Of a stretch of DNA of 64,000 bases, positions 25,556 to 36,747 are shown one piece after another. The notes beneath the pieces were generated by a model, which was given only the letters and a program-made list of their open reading frames with translations, was not told the DNA's origin and did no database searches. The first letter of the stretch is position 1; each line of letters begins with the position of its first letter. Source of the stretch: Cornus controversa (lineage: Eukaryota; Streptophyta; Magnoliopsida; Cornales; Cornaceae); NCBI GenBank assembly GCA_026545225.1, contig CM048846.1, positions 90,289,270-90,353,269 on the forward strand, written 5' to 3'. A program made the position numbers and the translations under genes.

Positions 25556-25940
25556 AAAATAAAAATTTATATTCAAATTTCGAGATGATTTATATTTTTA
25601 CTTGTGATGCTAATTGATTAATTATATTCAAATTTTGAGATGATTTATATTTTTACTTGTGATGCTAATTGATTAATTAATAACATTAGCACAACTCTAA
25701 TGTTAAAATTTTATATTCAAATTTCGAGATGATTTATATTTTTACTTGTGATGCTAATTGACTAATTAATAACATTAGCACAACTCTAATGTTAAAAATT
25801 TATATTCAAATTTTGAGATGATTTATATTTTTACTTGTGATGCTAATTGATTAATTATATTCAAATTTCGAGATGATTTATATTTTTACGTGTGATGCTA
25901 ATTGATTAATTAATAAATTAGCACAACTCTAATGTTAAAT
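25556..25940. repeat. Minisatellite beside tRNA-Leu, mixed ~60- and ~90-bp units
   Basis: Five copies of a unit starting 'atattcaaatttcgagatg' and passing through 'cttgtgatgctaattgatt'. Three copies carry an extra ~30-bp module 'aacattag-cacaact-ctaatgtt' that forms an 8-bp-stem hairpin (shortened in the last copy); two copies lack it. The order is short, long, long, short, long. Copies differ at only a few positions. Confidence 0.85.
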
Positions 25941-26676
25941 AAAAATGTGTGTAGAAGAGATACTGGAATAATATGAATTTGGGGAAATGATATTTGTCAT
26001 TTTAATAAAATATCATCATTGCATTATAAATAAAATCAAATATGGATTGGACATTTTCAATTTGACTAGATAGTCACGTGAAACTAAAGTGGATGTGGTT
26101 GATGTTTCAAATCTTCTAAAAATAAATAAATAAATAAATAAAACTAATTTGCTCAGGTATAAAATTTAAAATCACCAATTACTGTAGACATCAATTCTTG
26201 GAAAGGCATTGCTTTAATTGCTAAAAATACCTCCACCAATCTTATACATAACAATTCCAAAACCTAAATAGAAATGTACAAAAAAATTATAATGAAATTA
26301 ATATTTCAAACACTTAAGATACAATAAATCAAAATTTAATGAAGGAAAAAACTAAGAAAAAGATTAATCACAATTGTAAATATATATTAAACTATTTTTT
26401 CTCCAATTTTAATTATAAGGCAACAATTCCATGCATTTGAACATAACAATAATATTTTTGATAAATATATATAAATATCAATAACATATTTAAAATTACA
26501 AATCTATAAGTCATTTAGAATTCGGATTTGAGTTGTTGTTTTTCAATTAAGTTTAACTAATTGTAAATAAGGTTGACCCCTTGGGGGTAAAAATGGGGCC
26601 CAAATTGTACCCTCACTTGTCCTAGTTGGAGTGTGAAATGTCATTTTTATCTTCAATATTTTAATATAAATATAAT
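25941..26676. other. AT-rich spacer, nothing recognised
   Basis: Intergenic AT-rich sequence with a short (AAAT)n at 26120-26142. No coding evidence on either strand and no element ends. Confidence 0.5.
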
Positions 26677-26999
26677 GAGTAAATTATACTGATCTCCCCT
26701 GAGATTTTGCCAAATTACACACAGGTAAAGTGTTTAATGTTTATTATTTTGACCTTTTCTAAAGTTTGGCACATGTGCTCAACGACACCCCTATCATTTT
26801 CTATTTGTCATAACCATGAACAAAATTTTAGAAAATAATCATATTGCCCTTGCCTTGTATGAAAAGACAATAATAGCTACTCATATTTCCATTCAAAGCA
26901 AGTCATGATGGCAATAGTAGTTTGTACGAGAAGCAAAACGAAGAGTGATCACCGCCATCATCAGCACCAAAACCCTAACCTTTGGCTCAATCATGTTTG

Positions 27000-27047
<48 letters not shown>

Positions 27048-27553
27048 AGAACGAGAGAGATAGAGTTTGCTTTATAATTGACCTAACATAAGTTATATTT
27101 AATTAAAGGGCATAAATGACTTTTCAATTTAACAGATATTTGCAGTATAATATATTATTATAATTTAAGGGCATAAAGGACTTTTTAATTTAACAAATAT
27201 TTGCAATATAATATATTATTATAATTTGAGAGCATTACTGACTTTTCACACTCAATTTTAACATCCGTCAACTAACTAACAGATTTAGGAGAGGTCAAAG
27301 TAATAATCATTAAACGCTCTACCCGTTCGTAGTTTGACCAAATCTTAGAGAATGTCAGTGTAATTTATCCAATATCATTGTAGGAAAAGGCAAAATGATT
27401 ATTTTTAAAAATTTGGTTAACGATTCTAACGAAAAGAAAACGTCAGGAGTGTTGTTGAATACACACGCCAAACCTCAAGGAAAGTAAAAGTAATAAACCA
27501 CAAATGTTCTATCCGTGTGTAAATTGCCCAAACCTAAAGGGAGGTCAGTATAA
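26677..27553. mobile_element. Mutator-like MITE with ~95-bp inverted ends, plus a third adjacent end
   Basis: The left end (26677, gagtaaattatactgatctc...) is inverted at 27370 (ggataaattacactgac on the other strand) with similarity for about 95 bp. A third related end, pointing the same way as the one at 27370, finishes at 27553 (inverse: gggtaagttatactgacctc) and extends about 140 bp, also alignable with the left end. So this is either two nested elements sharing one end or an element with a duplicated terminus. Flanks at the inner boundaries (aatataat, aatatcat) agree at 7 of 8 bases. A (TA)n tract fills 27001-27044. No transposase. Confidence 0.65.
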
Positions 27554-28038
27554 CTTACCCAATTTATTTTGTAGTCGTTTCTAAACATTCCAGTTCAATT
27601 TAACAAGACCCACCAGTGGGTTGCTCTCTTAAGAGGCTAACCTTGTCCTTATGAAGGAATATTCATAATTAATTAGTCCTATGCATGCAATGGTCTTTCA
27701 TTTTGTTTACAAAGGAAGAGAAATAAGATTTTTGACAGCCAAAAGATAAAAAAAGAGGCATCCCTTGCTTGTTTCAAGAATCTGGCATGGCAAATTAACC
27801 AAATCAAATAGATTCTGGAAGTCCACATAAAGAACATGTATAATATGTAGGACGTATTTACGAATTATACAGAGGTAGCGAAATTTATAGCTGAGAGAGA
27901 ATAAAAGAAGAAAAAAGGAGAAATCACTAGAGCAAAGAAGACAATTCATAGTTTCACCCAATGGAAAAAAAATGGTTGCTAGAGAGTAACACAAAAATAA
28001 TGTTATGTTACTCGAACAAGGATGTGGTCTGAGCCAGG

Positions 28039-31000
28039 TTAATGCATGCATCCCAAAATCTTCCAAAGTTTAACCGATCTTCTTATAATTTTGTTGATCT
28101 TCTGAGCTATGAAAGCTGGTAGGAAAAAGAAAGGAGGTGGAGGACTTGCCCTTACGATGAAAGAAGCAGATGATGCTATTGCTCCTCCCATACCATGATC
28201 ACCATTGTTATTCTTCCGAAGGTAGAAACTTCTGCTACCGACATCTCCAATCACATCCGATTTCTTCAAACCTACCCAAATAAAATAAATGTTTCAATAA
28301 CAGCAATGATTTTTTTTTTCTTTCAAAGAAATAGAAACTACAACACAAAGAAGGCATCTGAGAACAGAGCCTTACGAACACATAGAGGGATAACATCCCA
28401 ACAAAAAATAAAATCATCCAAAGGAGGAGCAACTTTGCTCGCTTTATGGGCCGCTGTATTAGCAGATCTAGGGACCCAGAAAAACGAAAAGTCTTGGCCT
28501 CTACTTATCAACATCTTAACGTCTTCTAGGATAGAACACAAAGCCTCTCCTGTAACTTGAAAGTTCATCACAGGATTATAGTCCCCTTCAATAACCACCT
28601 TAGACAGACCCCAGTTGTGGCAAGCAAGGATAGCTGATCTCAGGGCGAGGCCTTAGATAAAAATTATAAGAGAATATGCCTTGGATGCAACCTAACAGTA
28701 CTGGCAATAATCTCATCCTAAATTTTCCTCACTTTTTCTGAAAATTGAATTAATGATCTTTGAAAAATTCTTGCTAACTATATTGAAACAATGAATTGAT
28801 CATAATGAAGCTGTTCAAAAAAGAAAAAGAAAGAAGAAATAAATCTACAATCCGTAGTGTATGTCAATTCATGTATTAATTTCCAATATTTCCATGTAAA
28901 GTGATGAGGACCACATGAAAGGTCAACTATCGGAGGCCGCCTTTGTTATAATACAATATAGATTTTAGCATCTTTTGCCATGGCTCACAGAGCATTTGTA
29001 AATATGTTTTCTGTTTCTGAAAAAAATGAAATCAAACAGCAACAAGTGTAAGGAGCATTTCTGAAAACTATTTTTTAATAAAAAATTTGTGAAAGAAGGG
29101 TGTTCTTCTAAGAAACTATTTAAAATAGTTTTATGGTTTTCCACAAAAAACAGAATGATTCAGAAATGATTATTTGCAATTTTATTTTATTTTTAAATTT
29201 AAGAGAAAAAGAAAAAAAAAATGAAAATGATACACCAAACAGGCCACTAAAAAAAAGATGCTACAGCTACTTGGTAACATATGCTACAAGTGTTCATACC
29301 AGAGCCTAAACATCAATGTTACTGTGTCAAAGGTTAACCAGATAAGTTTAAAGCCCATAAATTAGCTATAATGTTGGCTTTTAATCTTCAACTATCTACT
29401 TTATGCAGTGTAGAAAAGATTTCTAATAAAAGATATTTCTGATCCACAATGCCCCCACAAGAGTTTCTTAATTGCCACATACAAAGAACTCAATTATATA
29501 GAAATGACTATTCTATATAAACCTAAACATTGTCATGTTGTCCAAAAGACAAAAGGATAAACTATGAAATCTTAAAACAGATCATTCTTAAAACCAAGTT
29601 GCAGTAGTAAAATATCAATAAATTACTAACCAATTGTTCCAAAATCCAACTGTTTCTTTTAATTTATCTTTAATCTCTCTCTTCCTGACCCTCATTTAAT
29701 TGGGAATTTAAAAAAAAAAAAACTGAAAAGAAAATCAGAACCCTGAACTTACTTTGAAGACTGAAGTATGAGTGGTGTAATTCAAAGGTTGAAGCAGCAT
29801 CTTTACCGAGCTGAGGACTTCGCCCTTCTTCACTATACTTTTTTATGACAATCTTTATTGTATCCTCCACGTTTGATCCCAATTTGACCATGATTCGAAT
29901 TGGTCCAGTACTTCCTTCAACTGTGACATTAACCACCACCTTGGCATCCTTGTTGTAGCCCTGTAATCCAAAATTCCCATTAAATTTGGACATCTAGGGG
30001 ATGTCTAAATTAATGGTAATATACGGTCAAGTGAACCTACTAGTCTGCAAATTTAAATGACTGGGACTAATCAGTACTAATTATTTTAATTGTATCAGAA
30101 CATTTGGAAACAAAAACTTGATGTGTTAGACACCACTTTAACAATGTGATAAAAAATACTTCTTGTTGAAACATTCAAAACAGATTTGCATTTTTGCTCC
30201 TCTAGGAACCATGGATACTTCTGTAAGGAAGTTGTATCTTTATCATGTCCATATTGGATACTAATACTACTAGAGTACTTGCTATTTTTCTAATATGTGC
30301 ATGTTTGATACTTCTTAAATGAAATTGTAATTTAACATAAGATTTTTTTATCTTGAACACATAGCCTGATGTTTTTAAGAATTTGTTGTGTCGTCATGTC
30401 CAAATTGTGTCAAATTCTTATCTTGAATTTGTATCCATGCTTAGCTACTTCTTCAAAATTTAGTTGAAATAGTAAGGTTCATCTTTTTATATGATCTATT
30501 AAATTTAATACAACACGTCCATCTTCCATCCAACATGCTCTGAATTTATTAATAATTTTACCATATTTATTGACGGTAACATGCACATGAGCCATATGTT
30601 CTCATCGGTAATGCAATTTAAAGGTAAAATATAGGATTCCTCATATCACAACTCCAATGAACCCAAAAAAAGGTTTTAGTGTTTCACAACTTAATTTACT
30701 AAAAAAGAGGCAGGTAATTAATTTTGTCAGGCACAAAATATACAGAGTAATTAATGAATTAAATTGCAAAATTCCTTTAAGAAACCAACTCTTGGCTCTT
30801 GCTCTCCAAATTATATATATATATAGGTAAGCACTCCGGCTCGGTAGTCCAATTGAGTTTTTGTGTAATTTAAAATTTTCAAATTGACTCTTGACTCTAC
30901 TTGTAATGGTATTTAACCAATCAACTAAATTACAGAAAAATCCGGATTGACTAGCAATACTCGCGCGTGTGTGTCTATATATAGCATACTTGTGTTTTTA

Positions 31001-31695
31001 TACAGTATAAATATGTACATAGCATGCTTTCCCTTCAAATCATGGCCCATTGTTAATTGACATAGTGAATTTATAATTATGTTCGGAAAATTTCTTCAAT
31101 CAAGCAAATAAATAGACAATTAATTAATTAAATTGACCCATTAGAGATATCAAACAAATAACAGTAACGCATTAAAACAAAAATGCAACCAAACAGTCCC
31201 TCAAGCCAACCAAATCCGAGAAATAGATCTTACCTCCGTACTTTGGGGAGATTGAGGCAATAACTCCGGAGACGAGAATATGTCCGTATAAGTCTCCCGA
31301 CGGCAAAAAACGGCGTCGGGAGCCGTCATGTTCCGATGCTCGTCTCCGGCGCCGACTAGACTGACGGTCCACAGATTAGGCTCCGAATCGAATTTCTGAA
31401 GAATCTTGACGGCCGTCGATCTCTTTGGTGCCGAGAATATGTCCGTACAAGTCTCCCGACGGCAAAAAAGGGCATTGGGAGCCGTCAAGTTCCGATGCTC
31501 GTCTCCGGCGCCGACTTGACCAACGGTCCACAGATTAGGTTCAGAATCGAATTTCTGTAGAATCTTGACGGCCGTCGATCTCTTTGGTGATTGTCGAGCG
31601 GGCGGAGATCGCCGGTGGTATGGAGGGGACGGATGTGGCAATCTGGATCTCCGGATCGTCACCGGAAGTGTTGACCGGAAGTTTCTCTCTGACAT
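28039..31695 (-). CDS. Plant-specific protein related to At4g22758 (DUF7054-type), 3 exons, duplicated N-terminal module
   Basis: Exons (minus): 31695-31234, 29960-29753, 28271-28039; 903 nt, 300 aa, GT-AG junctions in phase. Residues 1-37 are basic and Pro/Ser-rich (begins MSERNF). Residues 38-90 and 91-143 are two copies of a 53-residue module starting [19 protein letters not shown] and ending CRRET(C/Y)TDIFS(A/S)P. Exon 2 encodes the conserved core: [20 protein letters not shown], then [21 protein letters not shown] and [15 protein letters not shown]. Exon 3 continues [16 protein letters not shown] and ends in a Pro/Phe-rich and basic tail. This matches the plant family typified by the uncharacterised Arabidopsis protein At4g22758; no biochemical role is established to my knowledge. 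Relatives I recall have one copy of the N-terminal module. Introns are 1.3 and 1.5 kb. Confidence 0.88.
28308..28653 (-). pseudogene. LINE-derived RNase H (RVT_3-like) 3' fragment in intron 2 of the At4g22758-like gene
   Basis: Minus-strand frame from 28653: [23 protein letters not shown], then a helix-like stretch and [14 protein letters not shown], matching the C-terminal RNase H domain (catalytic Asp of the EGD motif, then the N-x-x-A-H-x-x-S/A motif) common in plant LINEs and 'putative ribonuclease H' proteins. The frame ends near 28340 and is followed by an A-run on the minus strand (T-run 28310-28319), consistent with a 5'-truncated LINE tail. The glutamate that normally precedes LALR in this family is cut off. 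The tail lies about 40 nt from the exon 3 acceptor. Confidence 0.7.
29020..29260. mobile_element. Possible MITE in intron 2 of the At4g22758-like gene
   Basis: An A-rich block with 'ctgtttctgaaaaaaatg' and 'cagaaatgattatt' motifs, ending 'acaccaaacaggcc'. That terminal wording is typical of hAT/PIF MITEs in plants. The left end is not defined and no target duplication was seen. Confidence 0.3.
30818..30985. mobile_element. Short MITE-like inverted-repeat element in intron 1 of the At4g22758-like gene
   Basis: The left side 'ggtagtccaattgagttttt' followed by 'gtgtaattta', and the inverse of the right side ('gctagtcaatccggattttt', 'ctgtaattta'), pair for about 35-40 bp. About 165 bp in total, flanked by TA tracts. 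Superfamily not assigned. Confidence 0.45.
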
Positions 31696-31784
31696 ATATA
31701 AATATATATGTATCGTTTGGGTGTACCGTGTATATATAATTATATATGCATATGCAGGTGTATATATATATTCTGAAAGTAAGG

Positions 31785-31807
31785 AGCGAGAGAGAGAGAG
31801 AGAGGAG
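31785..31807. repeat. (GA)n microsatellite upstream of the At4g22758-like gene
   Basis: A GA-rich run about 90-110 bp upstream of the start codon, likely in the 5' UTR or promoter. TA tracts lie between it and the start codon. Confidence 0.75.
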
Positions 31808-31949
31808 AGTTGCTTGGACGGGTAGTTGTGGTTGGTTGGTTGCGTGGGAGGGTGTGCGAGAACTGTTGAGTCTTTTGCTTTTTTCTGAAGTTAACGTGAA
31901 CTTTTCATTTTTTCGCTTTTGCGTTGCGCCTGGTCACACTTATTAGGTT

Positions 31950-33223
31950 AATTGCTACAATGCCACTTTTACTTTTTTCCCCACGATTAGGCATGGAATG
32001 ATGGAACAAAATTTTCTTACAAAAATAGGATTTTAAAAAGGAGAATGATTATAAATCACTATTTTTTCTCTTTTCTTAAACTAAATAAAAAAAGTACCCC
32101 TTATGCTTGATTTTTTATTTTTTTATTTATCAGTGTTAAAATCATGACCTGGAACTTGAGAGTTAAGACTCGTATTATCAAAATAAAGGTAAACTGGTTA
32201 ATGCCTAATTTTTATGAATTGTATTAAGGACAATAATTTTATTTTATATTAAAAATAGAGTGCATTTATCATCTCTTTTTTTAAAAATAAATAAAGTATT
32301 TGAAATGAAAATTTATTTTTATGTTTAGCTCAAATTGAAATTAGAATGAGGCGATGTAAGGTAAATCATAAAGTTTTATGTAAAGTAGAAATTTTTACAA
32401 AATTTTAAAACATCATAATTTGAATTTTTCTTTTCTTTAGATTTGAGAACAATTCTTTTTTAACTAACCCTCAAATTCATTTTCGCTTTGAGTTACACTA
32501 ATTTCAAATAATAGAAATCTCATTTTCAAATACAAATTATGCTAAATTCTAAGAATTTGTACGGCAAGAGTTAGAGTTTACGTGGGACAAATGAAAAAGT
32601 GAGTTTCTTGTCAAGATATAAAAATAAAATAAAAAATTGATGTGTTGTGTAAAAATAATAATAATATTAGCCAACTCGTTAGTTCTCACCTTTCTCCTAA
32701 AATTGCTATTTGTTGACTTATAAACACCATTAAATTTGAACAGTTACAAACTGAATATGTCTACATTACTCATTAAGTTGTACAACTTTACAGATCCATT
32801 TTGTTTGAACATTTACACATGGTGGATGTATATAGGGAAAAACTATTATATATACTCTCAACTTTACTCGGTTAAAATATATATACTCGACACTAATTGT
32901 AACTTTAGTCCATTATAAATTTTATATATATATATATATATAAATTCAAGGAGTAAAATAATCAATTAAACGATGGCAAAGAGTTAGCAAGTTCACTTAT
33001 CAAATTTGTTTATAGCTTGAACGTTGCGTTTGGTGCCCCTACTAGTGTTCTCATTATCCCCCACTTGAATGCTAACAATGTCTCTTTTGTTGCGCCAAAT
33101 AAATAAATATATATATATATATCAGTACCTAACTTTAATTCCTCAGTCCAACTAATTAGTTAAGTTGGAAATAAGCCATATATGTAACCAATTTTTCTGA
33201 TGAGTTAAATGTTTGCTGGTGCA
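31950..33223. other. AT-rich spacer, nothing recognised
   Basis: Intergenic sequence with TA microsatellites (32925-32942 and 33105-33122). No gene, RNA or element ends seen. Confidence 0.5.
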
Positions 33224-33231
33224 AGCTTGTA

Positions 33232-33943
33232 TAGGGATGGCAACGGGGTGGGTACGGCACATGTTTGCCTAAATCCGTTCCCGCCCCGCTACCTTCAACA
33301 CAATTACCAAATCCGTCGCGGGTTTGAAACGGGATGGAATTTCAAAACTCATCCCCGCCCCGTTGGGAGAAACCCCATCCCGTCCCCGCCCCGCCCCGCC
33401 CCGTTTAAAATTTCAAAAGGGGTGGAACGAGACGGGCGAGGCGGGGCCCCTCCCCACAAAATTGTAACCACATCAAACATCAATAAAAATTGATTTTTTA
33501 AAAAATACGAGCCTAGTGGGTAGTATTAAGTTTGATACTATTAAAATCAAAATAGTATAACCCTAAAATGATAAGATTTCACAATTAAATAATCTATTAC
33601 AGAAAATATATTTCACAACTAAATAACTTAGTAACAAGTTTGATTCAACAATTAAAGAAGTGTTAATACAACAAAAAGATAAAATAAAAACATAAGTCTT
33701 AATACAACCAAAAGTAAAATTATAATTTGGGTATATATATATACATATAAATATATTTATAATAATAAAATATATAGGCGGGGCGGGTACGGGGCGGGTT
33801 ATTATAGAGTCCCGAACCCGCCCCGTACCCGCGGCGGGTTTTGATTTTTTTTCCCAAACCCGCCCCTACGGAAAAAAAATGGCTCCCATACCCTCCCTAA
33901 ACGGAGCGGAAACCTGACGGGCCGGACAAAATTGTCATCCCTA
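33232..33943. mobile_element. hAT-type non-autonomous element with GC-rich subterminal repeats
   Basis: 712 bp. Starts tagggatggcaa and ends ttgtcatcccta, inverted copies with one mismatch. The 8-bp flanks agcttgta (33224-33231) and ggcttgta (33944-33951) agree at 7 of 8 bases. Both ends carry repeated 'ccccgcccc' and 'ggggcgggt' motifs around an AT-rich middle, a layout known for hAT MITEs, where subterminal repeats bind transposase. No transposase gene. Confidence 0.88.
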
Positions 33944-34060
33944 GGCTTGTAGCATATTCAACAGCATTCTTGTCCACATTATCTCATGCACAAGTAAAAC
34001 CACACGTGCTCGTTTAACGCCTTGTTAGACTACTCCGAAGTCCTAAGTTGCTTCTTTTAA

Positions 34061-34857
34061 GGGTTAAGTGAAAAAAATATCCTCCTTGTATACAAATATA
34101 TAAAAAATACTCATGCATTTTAGTACATTAATATAACTCTTTACTAGTTGTCTCTGATGAGCAAATATCCTTCTCTGATGACTTTTCGTTCAAAAATACC
34201 TATTGACTAATGTCATGTTTGACTTTTTTTTTAAAAAAATTCTAAAATTACCTTTTGCACTTTAGGGTAAAGTGCAGCCCCGCGCTGATATTCAATTAAC
34301 CCTTTGTAATTTTTAAATTGTGCAAATCATCAATTTGTCTGTACCGAAATTAGAAAATGACAAAAATACTTACAATATTAAAAAATATATAATAATATAT
34401 AAAATGTCCAGACAAGGAATTTTTCGAACAACAAAGGAGCTATTTGCACATTTTCTATATAGCGAGGGATTTTTTTTACACTTCACCCTATAATGTGCAA
34501 AGGGTAATCTCAAAATTTTAATTTTTTTTTTAACAGAAATTCGCTGGAAGGGAGTATTTATTCATCGGAGACAACTAGTGGGAGGTTATATGAGTATACT
34601 AAACTGTAAGGATGTTTTTTTGCACATTTCGTATATAGCGAGGGTGTTTTTTGCACTTACGTCTTCTTTTTTTCTTTTTCTTTTTAATACTGTAAGGGTA
34701 TTATTGTTATTTTCTAATTTCGGTACCAAAAAATTGACAATTTGAAAACTGTAGGGGATTATTTGTATAATTTGAAAACTGTAGGGAGTTATTTGAACAT
34801 CAAAGAGGGTATTTGCATATTCTATATATAGCGAGGGGATTTTTTTCCACATAACCC
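34061..34857. mobile_element. Mutator-like MITE with perfect 9-bp target duplication, nested interior
   Basis: 797 bp. Left end gggttaagtgaaaaaaata and the inverse of the right end gggttatgtggaaaaaaat match over about 20 bp. Perfect 9-bp flanks ttcttttaa (34052-34060 and 34858-34866) are diagnostic of Mutator-type insertion. Inside, further inverted pairs ('gggtaaagtgcagccccgc' near 34264, 'gttgtctctgatgagcaaat' near 34147 versus 'cggagacaactagtggga' near 34565, and 'tatatagcgaggg' three times) point to a second related element nested within. No gene. Confidence 0.85.
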
Positions 34858-34869
34858 TTCTTTTAAATA

Positions 34870-36400
34870 GGTCATCGTGCTCCCACTCTCGCATTTTCGG
34901 CACGCTCTCGTTATACTACTCTCTCAATATGACATAGATCGAATTTGTCACTTTCGAACTCCTATTCATGCTCTGTATCACTTTTGTAGGGATGTAATCA
35001 ATGGATCCAACTGATATTTTTTCAATCTAGAATAAACAAATCACTAACTTTTCTTCATTAATCTTCGGAGGTAAATTACATATGAATTTTCTTTCTTTCC
35101 TGGCAAATTTTATGATTTATTGCAAGACACAATCTATATTTTTTAAATTAAATGATGCAAATCCTTTACTTAGTAATAGAACTTTTAAATTAAATTTGAT
35201 GGGAAGTGTGGAGTCTCGTTATACTGTACATCTTAGTCCAACTATGCAGATTCAACTTTGCAAATTTTTGAAAAATATTTTGATAAGTTTTCAATTTTTT
35301 ATGTAATCTTAGAAGGTGCCTATATATACAGTTTGAACTCTCTCTGAAATTGCATGCTCGTTTTTTTCATCAAAGTGAAAACTCTGTAATACCAATAATA
35401 CCAATGATGTAACTCTAGATATTGAGTGAACTTTGGATGTGTTTTAAGTTGCGCGTTTGATCTTCATTTTCGTAGCTAACTCTTCCTCTATTTAGTATTT
35501 GATTAGTGATTTAGGTTGAATTTTTCTATCTAACTACAGTTTGAGTTAGGTTTGGACATAGGTATTAACAACCCGAACCCATCTCTAACCTAACATATAA
35601 AATTATTAAAATATTAATTTCGACTCTATAGTTTGGTAATATGAAATAAGTTGATTGTTTATTAGTAGGTAATCTATACTAAAACGGGTTTACAAACTTC
35701 TCTTCTTCTAAACTTATATTTGTGTATTTTACGGGTTCAGTCCAATTTTGTATTTTGTAAAAGCAGTGTATGTGTGTGTAAGAGTTATTTTAGATGTGAT
35801 CTTTTTCGTCTCTAACAAGAATCCTTGCCAACTAATTTACTTCCATCCGGGTCTAATCGGTAATTTGATTATAATAAAAAAATTATCATAATTTAGTAAT
35901 ATTTTCTCGATTTTCAAAAAGTAAAAAATTGATATTTCAACTCTCATTTGTGTGAGTTTCTTATGATAAAATAAAATTTAATAATAATAATAATAATAAA
36001 TAAATAAATAAGACTAACTAAGTATATAATTATAGAATAATAAACTTCACCCTAGTTTCCTCTTCCATTCTCTCATATGTTATATTATTATATGGTCCAT
36101 TTTTCTTTTATTCTTGTCAATCATCATCTAAATGACCCCACTATTTACAAATGGAAAAGATCCCATAATTGTCTCCCTTCAGCTGAGTCAAATTAACATA
36201 AATTACGAACATTTAAGGCAAAGAAAAAAAAATATTTGAAGTTTGGGAAGTCATTCTCAGACCTTTTAAATCAAGTGTGATGTTAACAATGATATGGACC
36301 ATTCTGTTACCGACAAGTGTAAAATAAATAAAATAATAATAATGTCGTAACACAGAGACTCGCACCTCCGTCATAAGGTCGGATCCAAATTCTCTCCGGT
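34870..36400. other. AT-rich spacer, nothing recognised
   Basis: Intergenic sequence. A 74-codon open frame (35082-35303) has no family resemblance I recognise and its base composition equals the surroundings, so I do not call it. A short (ATA/ATAA)n lies at 35981-36010. Confidence 0.5.
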
Positions 36401-36409
36401 GACAATATT

Positions 36410-36747
36410 TGTTACTGTTATAATTGTTGTAACAAAACACCACACACACAAATACACAGAGATTTACGTGGTTCGACAATTGCCTACGTCTACGGGAGGC
36501 AGCGAATTTCAATATGAAAGAAAAATTATAAACACTCTGTATTTCTCTCTGTTCTTACTCTCTCTCTCTATATTCTGTATTAGTCTCACTTGCACACATT
36601 TACATCAGTAACAAGAAGAGAATAAATAGGCAGTGAATGAGCCTTTTGGTGCCATTATTGCCTACTGATCACCTTTCGGTGCCACCAATTTGAGCCATTA
36701 CAATCAACAACTCTGGTGCTTGTAGACTCAAGCCACTATAGTCAACA
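36410..36747 (-). repeat. LTR of the Ty1/copia fossil
   Basis: About 338 bp, running TG...CA on the minus strand. It contains the 'cctatttattctcttcttg' promoter-like region and shares 'acaaaacaccacacacaaat' and 'acacagagattta' with the partial LTR at the other end (41464-41527). Confidence 0.75.

Noticed and set aside
27707-28066. Minus-strand open frame downstream of the At4g22758-like stop codon
   Set aside because: No domain recognised; it overlaps the gene's 3' end in another frame and is most likely 3' UTR sequence.
31565-31825. Plus-strand open frame across the start of the At4g22758-like gene
   Set aside because: Antisense shadow of a GC-rich coding exon, continuing into a TA/GA microsatellite.
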